Assembly (NCBI GenBank): GCA_032622095.1
Contig: CP136063.1
Span: 178,975,956-179,039,955 of the forward strand
Length of the DNA: 64,000 nt
DNA from: Siphonodentalium dalli
Taxonomy: Eukaryota > Mollusca > Scaphopoda > Gadilida > Siphonodentaliidae
Reading direction: 5' to 3'
The translations under genes and the position numbers were made by a program. Below, piece after piece: positions 1 through 10,590 of this stretch. Below the pieces are notes generated by a model. The model saw nothing but the letters and a program-made list of their open reading frames with translations. It was not told the origin of the DNA and searched no databases. How positions within the stretch are numbered: the first letter of the stretch is position 1; each line of letters opens with the position of its first letter.

Positions 1-62
1 GTAATGTCTATTATATGTGTATCGATATTTCGTAGAATTGGCGATGGATTATGTTAACACCT

Positions 63-406
63 TTAAAGGGGTACTGTACACTAAATCCGGCCATTTTTGG
101 GACCATCTCCTTTTATACTCAACAGAATATATGCAACAAATGAATGAATTTAAGCCATGTTTCAGTGCAAAATACACTCATGTGCTCTATGAACAATGCA
201 AACAACATGGTAATGATAATGAAAATGAATTTATGACTCCAGTCATAAATTCATTTTCGTTATAACTACCATGTTGTTTGTATTGTTCATGTGGTAAATG
301 AGTGTATTTTTCACTAATCCATGGCTCAAATTCATTCATTTGTCGCATATATTCTGTGGAGATGGTCCCACAAATGGCCGGATTTTAGTGTACAGTACCC
401 CTTTAA
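63..406. mobile_element. Family A palindromic MITE, complete, TTAA-flanked
   Basis: A near-complete foldback: the left end TTAA-AGGGGTACTGTACACT is matched in reverse at the right end AGTGTACAGTACCCCT-TTAA, and the arms stay complementary to a centre near 235-245 (AAAATGAATTTATGACT against AGTCATAAATTCATTTT). The flanking TTAA on both sides fits the target preference of piggyBac-type transposases. The open reading frame across the left arm is only the inverted repeat read through. Non-autonomous; no transposase. Confidence 0.85.
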
Positions 407-477
407 GACCTTTCAAAAAATATTATTCTAACAAATAACCAGTGACGGTAGTGACCAGATATCGACTTTCAAAATAG

Positions 478-540
478 GAAATGATAATAGAAGTACAGAA
501 GGATTGATCTTCATTGGAGGGAAAAGTTCTGAAAGTAAGA
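478..540. mobile_element. Family F fragment
   Basis: The stretch GATAATAGAAGTACAGAAGG through TCATTGGAGGGAAAAGTTC matches the interior of family F copies (compare 1050-1110 and 56965-57010). Both termini are missing. Confidence 0.55.
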
Positions 541-935
541 CAGATTGTGAAGTTATGGTACCACGTGGGAATTCTCGCATCAGAATTTTATAACTCTGGG
601 AAAGACATCTTCGTGATATATATAGTCCTTTAATTTTAGAGGGTTATTTTTAGAACTTTGTGTGAACCTCTGAGAAAGCAGCGACCTGTTTGAAAAATGA
701 AAAACTATCCTGGTTTAATGCGACTCATACGCGTAATGTCTATTGAGTAATGCGTAATTCGTAATTCATGTGGTCTAACGTGAAGCAACAGTTACCACAT
801 GTGAACACGCGAGGTATAATCGTGGGTGTATGGTCCATTGTGATTCTGGCGGCAAAGCTGCAACAGCTTCAAGTCGAGAGTACGTTTAATGTCTCATCTC
901 GATTTGATTTGGGTTTCATGGGTCTTTTTTCTATA
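541..935. other. Unassigned stretch
   Basis: No gene, domain or recognisable repeat end. The 69-codon frame at 768-977 runs into a family F terminus and has no protein character. Confidence 0.5.
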
Positions 936-1185
936 TTAACCCTTTCTATACTTATTGGATCTCACACCAAGTTATAAAAATATACATTGGAATGGTGTAT
1001 TGTTCACCCGTAGGGGTGTTCATGAAAACAATGAACAGAAGAAAGACATGCGAACAGATACTATAAGTGCAGAAGGTTTGATTTTCATTGCAGGGAAAAG
1101 TTCTGAAAGTAAGTTCAACAAACGACATGTTCGCCTGTTGCACTTATTATATGAACAGTTCCTAATAAGGGAATTACTCGTCAAA
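936..1185 (+). mobile_element. Family F MITE, right end decayed
   Basis: Starts TTAACCCTTTCTATACT and continues with the family interior (TATACATTGGAATGGT, then AAGTTCAACAAACGAC). The internal inverted repeat is weak here (TTCAACAAACGA against GTTGCACTTATTATATGAAC). The right end GGGAATTACTCGTCAA lacks a clear terminal repeat. Confidence 0.75.
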
Positions 1186-1478
1186 TTTGTCTTTTCGATC
1201 CCTTTCCATTGGCCGGTAGATAACACCCTGGATTATCTCTTTGCTATGGTGTTTTTTTAATATTTTTAGTCACTACTATAGGTGACGGGTGCAAATCACG
1301 AGTGTCATCATGCAGTTCGGTAAGCTAAGCTCTATATACACCCAGTAAGTGTCCAGTACGTATAATGAAAATTTAACAGCGCTGTCAGCGCACCTGCCAT
1401 GTGTGTATTTAAAGGTGCCCGATTTGACACAATAAAATCACAATCTCCTCATTGTCTACACCAGAAATAATTAGCCCA
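1186..1478. other. Unassigned stretch
   Basis: AT-rich; nothing recognised. Confidence 0.5.
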
Positions 1479-1718
1479 TTAACCCTTCCATGAATGGAGC
1501 TTCCTAATTTTTTTGCGAAAACCCTGTGCTAATGCATGCTCTTATATATAAGATATAAGAGTATCCCATATATAAGAGAATAGATTGGCTTAACAATATT
1601 TATCTTGACCTTGTAAGCCATGCGAGGCTCCCTATGTGTGACTCGCACATATAAGAGAATGCACTGGCACGGGATCTTTAATGCTGCACCAGCGCAGCTC
1701 CCGTCATTAAAGGGTTAA
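1479..1718. mobile_element. Family G MITE, complete, TTAA-flanked
   Basis: Left end TTAACCCTTCCATGAATGGA and right end CCCGTCATTAAAGGGTTAA. The middle holds the family hairpin arms (CTTATATATAAG, CACATATAAGAGAATGCACT) and the CTGCACCAGCGCAG sub-palindrome. It also carries a second arm set (GATTGGCTTAACAATATT) shared with the copy at 15939-16189. piggyBac-like by its TTAA sites and CCCTT start. No ORF. Confidence 0.85.
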
Positions 1719-2679
1719 TATGAAGTTTTTGAACCAGATATCGACGTTTTAACACGTTTTGATTTTGTGTCAGTCTGGCAACAATTCCAATGATTGTCTC
1801 TTATAAAGAGCGTTCATGATTCTGTCCTAAAAATCGGTAGATAATAAAGAGCGTTCTCGGTTATGAGCCTTTGTACTCGTTTCCAACATAAAACTGATGG
1901 ATGATTTTACGCATTTTCGCGATGCGCGTGCCATACGAATGATGGCGATTGCAAGTATGTTATTTATTTCATTTTCTTTTGGCATGGTAAGGTGAACATT
2001 TACTTGAACATTTATGAAATGCTTGAATAATTTGGTGTCAAATCGGACAGAGCATCTTTAATGTCAGATGTCGTATTTAAACTATTTTTGTTAAACAATC
2101 GATGGAGAAATAGAGGGGTGAAGGAGAAGATCACTCGATCTTTTCAACCATCCTGGGCGTTTCGCGCCCAACCAATCTTCTCTTGAGAAATAGATTGTTT
2201 TGGATTTTGTAAGTGTTAAAACATGTCGTCCTCGTTCAGAAGATAACAATTATATATTTACGAAGACACCGGGGGGGGGGGGGTGGTGTCGGGGGAAAAA
2301 TCGGACACTTATGATACATTTTTACCTTTGACCATTTTTGGATCCACCAACCCCACGACCCAAATTAATTTTGCGTTTTAGCATGTTTTCTACTGATCAT
2401 TATTTTTCAACACTCACCCCCTAGAAATACGAAATCAAAAATGTTAGGAAGAATATTAGAATTTGCATCACTTACTGTCTGTTTCCTATCAACTATACCT
2501 ATTACAGATTGGTGTATGTTATTAACTTAGTTTGACATGGCAGTGATTGCTTACTAAAAGCAACTTGTATATGAATGTTATGTTCTGGATGACATAGACT
2601 GACATATACATGTACTTGGTATTTCGTAATTTTACAACAAGAAACAATCTATACTAACTGTATATATGTTTGGTTGGTG
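1719..2679. other. Unassigned stretch with a 13-bp poly-G run
   Basis: No coding signal. A G-run lies at 2271-2283. Nothing else recognised. Confidence 0.5.
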
Positions 2680-2790
2680 GTGATCGGATGAGGATTGTTG
2701 CCTGTAGGGTGTGTCAAAGGAAATTGTTGCCGGACGGACGGACGACAACCAATGGCAATATCTCAAACTTGTCAAATTGAGCTAACAACA
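2680..2790 (+). mobile_element. HINE/pearl-like family D, right-end fragment
   Basis: Holds the family's right terminus: GTAGGGTGTGTCAAAGGAAA, then GGACGGACGGACGACAA, then CAATATCTCAAACTTGTCAA and ATTGAGCTAA. The hairpin is imperfect. Left part and tandem units are absent. Confidence 0.7.
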
Positions 2791-3732
2791 GAACGAACGC
2801 ATGCATTTTTTAACTCCAAAACGAGGTGTGCATGAAAACTAATAGGGCACGAAACATTCGTGTAGTGTGCGATCATCTGCCTAACAACAATTATTGCCTG
2901 CGCCTACACTGAAACATTTGAGATATTCCATTGAGTGTAAATAATATATCCAGTCGTGTGTATATATTGACTTTGATCTCCGGCGGTTGAGTTCATTATA
3001 ACATTCTTGATTCACTCATCCGCGAATATTGTGTGTGAATTTCTAATGGCAACATCGAGTAAATAACTCTATGACGTCCGATATCATTGAGATATTCGCG
3101 ACTTATATGGTAACTACTTAAATAATGCAAACCTGGCGTTGCGTCAGACTCAAAATCGTTATCCAAATGTATCTCCATAACTTTTTTAAGGGAATTAGAT
3201 ATAAATTAATTGATTGTTGCTATTCAAGCTTTCACAGAAGATAGACCTAACTTGTATATAAAAATCGACCACCCACACCTATACCATTCGAACTTATGCC
3301 GCTCTTGTCGACACAGCCGCCTCGCGTGGTCGACACAATCGTCTCTCTGGCTGAACAACCGTTGTTTTTTCGTGAGGGTCCTATTTATATAGAAAATTAG
3401 GGGATTGCCCGTCACAAAATGTTAATGACTGGTGACAACCATGACATGCAGGAAAATATCGTCACCGCTTCACAATTGATAACGGCATAAAGAAAGTCGG
3501 CAAACGGTGTGCGGAATTTGTCCGGAATTTGGTGTTGGTGTTTTGTAATGACGGACGCCGCTGAAAACACATTCAACTTCGGAGATGTCGCCTTTATAAC
3601 CTTTGGGAAATGCGTTATTTCTCAGGTTGTCTGGCGCAATTGACCTGACATTTTGAATGGCGGATTATAAAATTGGGTACTTCGGACATGAGGGTGATAA
3701 ATTTTTAGACGCGCGAAAATAAAATATATAAT
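2791..3732. other. Unassigned stretch
   Basis: Small overlapping frames on both strands near 2996-3415 have no family resemblance and no splice context. Nothing recognised. Confidence 0.45.
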
Positions 3733-3931
3733 GAAAATGAGTTTATTATTCGAGTCATAAACTCATTTTCATTATATAATTACCATGTTGTTTGTATCGT
3801 TCCTAGAGCACATTAGTGTATTTTGCACTAATCCATAGATAAAATTCTCTCACTCATTTGTTGCATATATTTTGAGTATAAATGGAGATGGTCCCATAAA
3901 TGGCCGGATTTGGTGTACAGTTCCACTTTAA
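3733..3931. mobile_element. Family A MITE, right half
   Basis: Begins at the centre of the palindrome (AATGAAAATGAGTTTATTAT ... AAACTCATTTTCATT) and runs to GTGTACAGTTCCACTTTAA. The left arm is lost beyond the central hairpin. Confidence 0.75.
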
Positions 3932-4116
3932 TTCTCTTGATAAATGTTTCAGATTATATATACAATTAAGATGAGGTCACGTGTAATTCAAGAGTTTCGC
4001 CGGATATATCCAGACAGATTCTTTGTTTTGCAATTTATGCAAGACGTGCACCTGGTCCTTAATTTGTGTCATCAAGTCGCCAATAGCATTTGAAGTAATT
4101 GTCCCATACCATTGCC

Positions 4117-4457
4117 TTCAAATTGCACATGGATGTATCCTGCGAGACTAGAATCTATATAACTTCACGTTCAAATAATAACCAGATTATGTTATGCTTT
4201 TGCAGCATTATAAATATCATGTGCCAGACAGAGCCTCACATATATAAGAGCACTGGCTATACTTTCTAGATATGGTAAAATTAAAGAGCGTTTCCGTTAC
4301 TTTTGTGTGGTAAGTTAAAACAGATGATATTTGGATGTTTTTTGCAAGTCTTTCAACAGTAAATAGAGTCTGTATATTAGCAATTCGTGTATGTGTCGAC
4401 CTATTTTGACCACCGGGGCGTGATCAAAGTAGCAAATATCATGTCTAACACGAGAGA
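4117..4457 (+). repeat. Direct repeat flanking the LINE remnant, left copy
   Basis: Starts CTTCAAATTGCACATGGATG and ends ATCATGTCTAACACGAG. The right copy at 5724-6085 starts and ends at the same points, with substitutions and one internal indel. This copy has lost ~23 bp of an internal family G remnant (only CTTTTGCAGCATTATAAAT survives). The unit has no TG...CA ends and no primer-binding-site-like motif, so it does not look like an LTR. Confidence 0.85.
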
Positions 4458-4721
4458 GAGAGATATATATATCTTTATTACCTCCAAGTATAGGAGAGAT
4501 CGATATACATGACATATAATTACAGTTGGATTAAAGTGGGCTCCCCTGGTCAGTGTGGTGGGCCGTTATGTATATACAAGTATGGAGAGGTGTTGGAAAC
4601 CACGAGAGTGAAGCATATATGCATTTGAGTGTTCACTACAGCTTTTGTTGCAGGAAAATCTGATTTGTCCAACAGATATGGAAGTTAGTCGTTACAACAT
4701 GCGTGGGTGTTGAGAAGATAA

Positions 4722-5737
4722 TTACAATGGACGTGACACGGGTTGCTGTATAACGCCATTCCTGATCATTGTGCTGAGAACGTACAAGAACTTCGCATAA
4801 TATAGTACTAGTTCCTTGAGGCAGTGGGATATGTGTTCTGTTAGGGTTTCCAGAGAACTTCCGAGGAGGGTTGCTACCAAGTCATCTTTGGCTAACGACG
4901 TAAGGTAAAAATATTCGGGTATGCCGAAACGAGAGATAATCCCTTCCCAAAAAGAGTTTCTGATGATGAGTGCGGCTGGAGAAGAGCATACGAACAGGGC
5001 GTGGTCGATTTCGTTCGAGTATACTTCGCTGCAGAGATGACACACTAAATTGTTGGCATAAGATGTCCTGTTGAGAAGCAGCACTAAGTTTTCGAGATAT
5101 TTCGACATGTAAGCGTTTCCATGGAGAAGTTTCCAGACTGTCCAGTTTGATAGGGGATTAGGGTGAACTTTCCACAGAATTCGCAAGGATGGATCGGACG
5201 AAACTTTGGTCTGCCACGAGGAAATGAACGTTCCCCTGACAGCTGCCTTCACAAGAGTTATCCACGTTGACAGTTTTGGGAAGACCCTATGGTACAGTAG
5301 TCGTTCAAATAGTCCAAAAGATCGTATTTGGCTAATATGGAGAACATTTCCTGGACAAAACCACTGAGCGATTGTATAGTCTGTACAGGTGTGCTTTCAG
5401 GAGAAACAGTCGTAATGGTAATTGATGGTCGAACGGTAGATGGATAAGACGTCCCAGGAAGCAAAGTTTTTTTTATATGCAGTTGATATTCAATTGGTAG
5501 ACATCCAAGAAGACCTAGCGATAGCCTAGTTGACGCTCGTTTTGGGAGGGATTGTGCGCATTTGAGACATGTTCTGGCGGCTTTGTTCATAACGGTGATG
5601 GCGGAACTTTGAACAAAGGGAATCACATCGACGCCGTAAAGAGCTCTCGGTAGAACAACAGTTTTGAGGACATTTGTCATGGTGATGGGTGTAGTGGATT
5701 TCATAAGTTTGTTACCCATGATCTTCAAATTGCACAT
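4722..5737 (-). pseudogene. Non-LTR (LINE) retrotransposon ORF2, C-terminal remnant
   Basis: Two open segments on the minus strand, about 5737-5258 then 5290-4722, read as one polypeptide broken by a frameshift near 5258-5290. The first segment has the post-palm pattern of LINE reverse transcriptases: LPRALYGVDVIPF, then NKAARTCLKCAQSLPKRAS, then LGLLGCLPIEYQL. The second holds a WKLLHG segment and a cysteine/histidine cluster CHLC-x11-H-x4-C typical of LINE C-termini. The catalytic palm (YxDD) and everything upstream are missing, so this is a 5'-truncated dead copy. The 3' side continues to about 4458, ending (minus strand) in a TATATATCTCTCTCT tract that may be its 3' tail. Clade (CR1/L2/Jockey-like) not resolved. 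Flanked by 340-bp direct repeats. Confidence 0.75.
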
Positions 5738-6085
5738 GGATGTATCCTGCGAGACTAGAATCTATATAACTTCACGTTCAAATAATAACCAGATTCTGTT
5801 AAACATTTCATGACGGGAGCTGCGCTTTTGCAGCATTATAAATAACCTGTGCCAGATGAGCCTCACATATATAAGAGCACTGGCTATACTTTCTGGATAT
5901 GGTAAAATTAAAGAGCGTTTCCGTTACTTTTGTGCGGTAAGTTAAACAGATGATATTTTGATGTTTTTTTTTGCAAGTCTTTCAGCAGTATATAGAGTCT
6001 GTATATTAGCCATTCGTGTATTTGTCGACCTATTTTGATCACCGGGGCGTGATCAAAGTAGCAAATATCATGTCTAAAACGAGAT
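5724..6085 (+). repeat. Direct repeat flanking the LINE remnant, right copy
   Basis: Matches 4117-4457. It keeps a fuller family G remnant (TTAAACATTTCATGACGGGA, then CTGTGCCAG and CACATATATAAGAG). The repeat unit is therefore older DNA that already carried a decayed G element. Confidence 0.85.
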
Positions 6086-6455
6086 TACAAGTCGCTTTAA
6101 TTAACATCGGTGGCTAATATCCACTACGGCTTCTACCATCTACCTATATAGTTACTGTTTGTAAACATAACCTAATTCTTATACAAGATGCACCCGATGC
6201 TCTCTCGCTACATAATAGAGGTGTGAGCTAGTTTAGCATGCTTCCATTGTACTGTACCTGTACATCGCCGGTTTGATTTGAATAAGAAATGGCTGTACAC
6301 ACTATACTTATAACCACGGTACCCGAAGCCCGTCAGATGAGAAAATCGGGACAAATTTTCAAACATGAAGAATATATATTCCATTCCGATCGTAACATGG
6401 CCATTTCGATAAGAAAATGACAATTTGTTCACATACATATGAAGCAATGGACACA

Positions 6456-6458
<3 letters not shown>
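6086..6458. other. Unassigned stretch
   Basis: Nothing recognised. The minus-strand frame here depends on the adjacent TA repeat. Confidence 0.45.

Positions 6459-6504
<46 letters not shown>
6459..6504. repeat. (TA)n microsatellite, 46 bp
   Basis: Uninterrupted TA dinucleotides. Confidence 0.95.
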
Positions 6505-6505
<1 letters not shown>

Positions 6506-6651
6506 GTTAGTGCCTCAATCCATCCCAATATCTCCAGTTATCGACACGCTATCATGCCAGTAACCAAATAGTTTTGTCACAATTTAGTGCAACACATGTC
6601 GGATGAAGTGCAATATTGTGCTGCTATGATAGCAGTATATATAGATCCAGC

Positions 6652-6921
6652 ATGTCTCAGCCAGACGAGGCAGTCGTTGGTTATAACCCCGACGTGGGCG
6701 AAAATCCTGCACCCCTTTATTTTCATTCAAAATGTTTTACACATTATTCTTTCGAATATAGCAATCAAATAAAAAATTCAGACCATATCGACTGTATCAT
6801 TTCAGAGAACACAACATTTGAACTAACCAGAACCGTAAATATTTACTACTTTATTCGGGACGAATCATTGAGTGATAAACATACAGGCAATGATTCCGCC
6901 AACAAAGGTCACTGCATGTAG
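6652..6921 (+). CDS. Orphan ORF, doubtful
   Basis: An 89-codon frame begins MSQPDEAVVGYNPDVGEN and ends NKGHCM just before a family G fragment. It lies outside the recognised repeats and has a mixed amino-acid composition, but shows no domain, signal peptide or splice sites, and no family I recognise. It could equally be chance in AT-rich DNA. Confidence 0.15.
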   Translation: MSQPDEAVVGYNPDVGENPAPLYFHSKCFTHYSFEYSNQIKNSDHIDCIISENTTFELTRTVNIYYFIRDESLSDKHTGNDSANKGHCM

Positions 6922-6923
6922 TT

Positions 6924-6987
6924 CATTTATGACGGGAGCTGCGCTGGCGCAACATTAAAGACCCTGTGCCAATGCATTTTCTTACAT
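6924..6987 (+). mobile_element. Family G fragment, left end
   Basis: ATGACGGGAGCTGCGCTGG and CCTGTGCCAATGCATTTTCT match family G. The rest is replaced by a G-rich tract. Confidence 0.7.
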
Positions 6988-7217
6988 TCTCAGGGGGGGG
7001 GGGGGTAAAAAAAAAAAATTCGGGATGGGTGGGTGGTCAAGGCCACCAACAAGCAATTTTTTCCGCAACTAAAAAAAAATATTCCTGCTTGTTTTTTTAG
7101 TGTTTTGGCAATGAGTTGGGCTTCAAAGTTCAAACCCACTTTGAATGAGAGAAATAATGTAATTCTAACTGGTAAACTGACTGCAGGCAGTTATCGTGTT
7201 GTATTTTGTTGCAAATT
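6988..7217. repeat. Poly-G / poly-A low-complexity tract
   Basis: A run of G then A at 6994-7018, followed by GGGTGGGTGG. The frame at 7033-7221 is not gene-like. Confidence 0.6.
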
Positions 7218-7330
7218 TTGAAATCCAAGATGGCCGCTGGCAGCCATGTTGTTTTGGCCGAATGACCTCAAAATGACTCATTCCTATTTACATGTCCATG
7301 CATGTTAACATCCATGATAAATAGTATGCA
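7218..7330 (+). mobile_element. Family D tandem unit, single fragment
   Basis: AATCCAAGATGGCCGCTGGC, GGCCGAATGACC and CATGTTAACATCCATGA match the ~160-bp unit arrayed at 31349-32130. Neither terminus is present. Confidence 0.7.
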
Positions 7331-7394
7331 CAGAAATTCACATAGAGCTGTTTACAGTGAATTTCTCCCCGCAAATCTCTGTCTTAGTGTTAAA

Positions 7395-7560
7395 AAGGGG
7401 TGGGGGGGGGGTTGGGTGTCAAAAAATGGTCGGAAAAAACTGCCGAAAACGGAACAAAATTTGGCGGTGGGGGTGGGTGGGTACAAAAAATGATCGAAAG
7501 GGAAAAAAATGCCATACGTGCCTGAAATTTTGTTCCGACCCCCCCCCCCCCCCTGACATT
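7395..7560. repeat. G-rich to C-rich foldback tract
   Basis: G runs near 7397-7412 and in the GGCGGTGGGGGTGGG block are mirrored by a C run at 7540-7554. GGAACAAAATTTGG is partly complementary to AAATTTTGTTCCG, so the segment can fold back. Overlapping frames on both strands are low-complexity artefacts. Confidence 0.5.
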
Positions 7561-7728
7561 CTTTAACAATTTTTATCATTTTGTATCATTTTGTCTTACA
7601 TTCTATATATTCTAACAATTTTTATCATTTTTATAATTTTTTCTTACATTCTTTAACAATGTATTATAATTTGTTTCATTGTTTTCCCATTCTTTAACAA
7701 TTATAAAAAATAATTTAAAATTTGTTAG

Positions 7729-7846
7729 ACCAATGCATTCTCTTATATATTCGAGGCGACCTATGGTCGACTCGCATATATAAGAGAATGCATTGGCACA
7801 GGGTTTTCGCAAAAAATCAATAAGCTCCCGTCACGAAAGGGATAAC
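7729..7846. mobile_element. Family G fragment, central hairpin and right end
   Basis: CAATGCATTCTCTTATATAT pairs with ATATATAAGAGAATGCATTG across a short loop. This is followed by GGCACAGGGTTTTCGC and GCTCCCGTCACGAAAGGG. The left terminus is missing. Confidence 0.8.
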
Positions 7847-8055
7847 AATGACACTATTCGCTACATGTACATCGTTTATAACAATGATGCTGTTTATGCC
7901 TATGTTCGATATAAAATTTATGAAATGGCGTGGTTATTTGCTATTTCGTTCTGAACATTCTTAGACAATTTACAAGTATACAAAACGCGACTGTCGATAT
8001 CCTTGAACATTGGTGTTGTTTCAGTCGTTGCTGTTGTCTTCATGGTTGTCGTTAC
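7847..8055. other. Unassigned stretch
   Basis: Nothing recognised. Confidence 0.5.
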
Positions 8056-8250
8056 AGGTGATGGTGGTCATATTATGGTGATGATGATGATGATGATCGA
8101 CGATGATGATGGTGCATGGTGATGACGATATGGCGATGAAGATGGTGACGACGATGGTCGTGGTGGTGATGATATTAATTATGATTATGATGATGATGAT
8201 GATGATGATGATGACGACGACTATAATGATGATTATGATGACGCTCGAAA
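8056..8250. repeat. Imperfect (GAT)n microsatellite
   Basis: Repeated GATGATGATG with GGTGGTG and GACGACG variants. The Met/Val/Ile- and His-rich frames on both strands are this repeat translated, not genes. Confidence 0.9.
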
Positions 8251-8399
8251 AGTCGCTGTATATTTTGTACATATACATGATTTCTTCATTCTCGTTTTCT
8301 CATGTCAAGATTTGATCCGATAATAAAGTAGTTATTATAACACCTCAGCGAAGTTTTTCCACATCACTTTAATTATTGTTTATATACTTTTAAAACTGA

Positions 8400-8830
8400 A
8401 TTGGAGACTCTAATCAGTGAAAAAAAAAGAAAAGAAAAAAGGGACCGGGGTATAAAATGTTGGATTTACTAATTGCGTGCGAGCAAAATTCGTTCTCGGT
8501 CTCCTTATTTATGTTTCTGTGTCGTCTCATCAATATATATAAAAGAATAGGATCTGTCTGTCTGTCCGGAGTTTTCTCCCAGACCCCTGGTCTGATTTCA
8601 ACCAATGCATGGTTATAATGGCGTTAGTTTTTCAAAATTTTGAATTAAAAACAAATTTAATTGAATAAATAAATAAACACACACAAATTAAAATTAGCTC
8701 ACTACCGGCTTACTTCAGAATCAAATAAGTCGAATATGAACCTATTTACCTATATGAACCTATAAATGTGCGCGAAGCGTACACAGGGGCCGCAGCCTCC
8801 GACGCTGAATAAGTTTCAGCTAGTAATTAT
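8400..8830. mobile_element. Possible HINE-like or LINE-tail fragment
   Basis: Contains an A-rich tract, a CTGTCTGTCTGTCCGGAG microsatellite-like segment and GAAGCGTACACAGGGGCC ... CAGCTAGTAATTATATAAAA. Similar GACAGACAGAC segments near TAATAGACTAGCAG recur at 40320-40370. Boundaries unknown. Confidence 0.3.
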
Positions 8831-8944
8831 ATAAAAGTGGTGTTAGTGGTGGGTCACCATATCAAACTCGAAGGAAAAAAATCCTTCCAAAAAGGGGGAT
8901 GGTGGGTACACAAAAGGCAGGAAAAATATCGCGACCATATTGTA

Positions 8945-9085
8945 TCCATCCCCGCCCCCCGTTCCGTTATTTTTTAGTGCTACAGGTCAAAGTTCTTGGG
9001 TAGCATTCCATATATGGAATTCATGAATATTCAAGCTCCATATATGGAATGAATTTTACCTGTAGCACAATAAAAACGGAACGGG
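8945..9085. mobile_element. Family J palindromic MITE
   Basis: GTTCCGTTATTTTTTAGTGC-TACAGGT is mirrored by ACCTGTAGCAC ... AAAACGGAAC. The centre has two TCCATATATGGA palindromes. Second copy at 36778-36978. TSD not clear. Confidence 0.7.
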
Positions 9086-9539
9086 TATTTTTTTTTTTAA
9101 CATTCACTTTTAATAACACACGTTACCAGTGGCAATACATAGGCCTTTATTTGTTTTACATGTTCTCGGCCGGACACCTGTGATTCAACATAAAGATTTG
9201 ACACATTTCCCCCCCAGTACATCCATGCAGATAGCTGATTGTTCCCGGGTTTCTTCTCGTCATCACGTACACACATTTGACTGCGATCATTTATGAATTG
9301 TCAATTTAACCTGCACTCAAGTTAAGCACATGCGACAGCGAATAGAGGACGTGCGTCAACAATCGAACGTCGGCTGAGGCCCGATATTAGCAAGTATTCG
9401 TTGTATAATTTATATGTGTCTTTGTTCATTGAGTATATATACTTGTTTTTATCGCGCATGATTTACAAACCAGACACACATCATGTTTCGTACAGCATTA
9501 CGACCAACAAACCGAAGTCCAGCCGCACACAATTATGTA
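9086..9539. other. Unassigned stretch
   Basis: Nothing recognised. Confidence 0.45.
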
Positions 9540-9774
9540 AGGTGGCCGGGTGTTCAGATAATAGCTTCAATACACGACCATTGTTGAACTTAGTAAGTGA
9601 ACATTCCTCACCAATTACATGTAATATAAATCCTTCTGCACTTGTATTATCTTCTCGTCTGTCATCTGCTTCGGAAGTTACATTTCCGGAACAACCCTCT
9701 AGCTGAATAATAGACTATTCCAATACATACTTTCATAACTGAATCGGAGAATCCATTTAGTAGATAAACGGTTA
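9540..9774 (-). mobile_element. Family F MITE, reverse orientation
   Basis: Right end reads ATAATAGACTATTCCAATAC, ATAACTGAATCGGAGAATCC and ATTTAGTAGATAAACGGTTA, the reverse of the F left terminus. Upstream GTTCAGATAATAGCTTCAAT and TTGTTGAACTTAGTAAGTGA form the internal hairpin. The left terminus is decayed. The 101-codon frame at 9401-9706 is not protein-like. Confidence 0.7.
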
Positions 9775-9932
9775 AATAATTTTATTTTTATGTTTTACCA
9801 AAACTTCAGGATCATTCAGTGCCAAATAAAAAGTATTTTGGATTAATGCAGTCAGCCCATTAATACATTCTTCGAAACAGTTCTCAGCTCACGCTTCAGG
9901 AGAACAACATGTGGCCAACTATTAGTCTAGGT

Positions 9933-10216
9933 TTAACCCTTTCTATAGTAAATTGATTCTCCCACTTAGTTATAAAAGTATACATTGGAATGGCCTATTA
10001 TTCATCTGGAGGGGCTTTCAGGAAAATAAGCAGAATGTAGATAATACAAGTCCATGAGTCCTTTTGATCTATTGATTGGAAGGAAATGTTCAGATAACAT
10101 TTGGAAATGTTCAGATAACATTTCGAAGGAAATGTTCAGATAACATTTGGAAGGAAATGTTCAGATAACATTTCCTAAGGGATAACCACTCGTCAATGAG
10201 TATTAGTATGGAAAAG
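9933..10216 (+). mobile_element. Family F MITE with expanded internal repeat
   Basis: Left end TTAACCCTTTCTATAGTAAA, right end CGTCAATGAGTATTAGTATG-GAAAAG. Between 10082 and 10170 the motif GGAAATGTTCAGATAACATT is repeated four times, replacing the usual ATAAGTTCAACAAACGACC palindrome. Confidence 0.8.
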
Positions 10217-10441
10217 TTTAAACTGTCTAGTGATTTAAAGACTGAAATTTTCAACCATTGGAGTGGGGTTGAGGTATCAAAATTCCAATTTATAACATGC
10301 ACCAAACTAGAGCAGAGGTATGGAGAAATTAACTGGTTCATTGCTGAAAGCCCATATTTGGACACCTATGTAAGAGTGCTGGAAGCCCAGATATGGGCTT
10401 GGGCGACGTCACTGTATTGTCTGTTTAGTTTTATCATATAA
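10196..10441 (+). CDS. Orphan ORF, doubtful
   Basis: An 81-codon frame beginning MSISMEKFKLSSDLKTE and ending SLYCLFSFII overlaps the end of the F element. No motif recognised and no splice signals seen. The first codons are element-derived, which argues against a gene. Confidence 0.12.
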   Translation: MSISMEKFKLSSDLKTEIFNHWSGVEVSKFQFITCTKLEQRYGEINWFIAESPYLDTYVRVLEAQIWAWATSLYCLFSFII

Positions 10442-10590
10442 ATCAAGTCAGTCAGGTAATAGTTTTAAAATATTGTTACATATATAATTAAATTGGGACA
10501 TTGTGAAGTTTCAATGGATAAAATGGTCAGAAAGTGGTAGTTCTATTGCGAAAAGTTTCAGAAAATGACAAATGTTTTGCTCAATGGCTT

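Noticed and set aside
4117-6085. Direct repeats taken as LTRs of an LTR retrotransposon
   Set aside because: The coding remnant is LINE-like, the repeats lack TG...CA ends and a primer-binding site, and they contain a G MITE remnant.
8021-8278. Ile/Val/His-rich ORFs on both strands
   Set aside because: Direct translation of the (GAT)n microsatellite.
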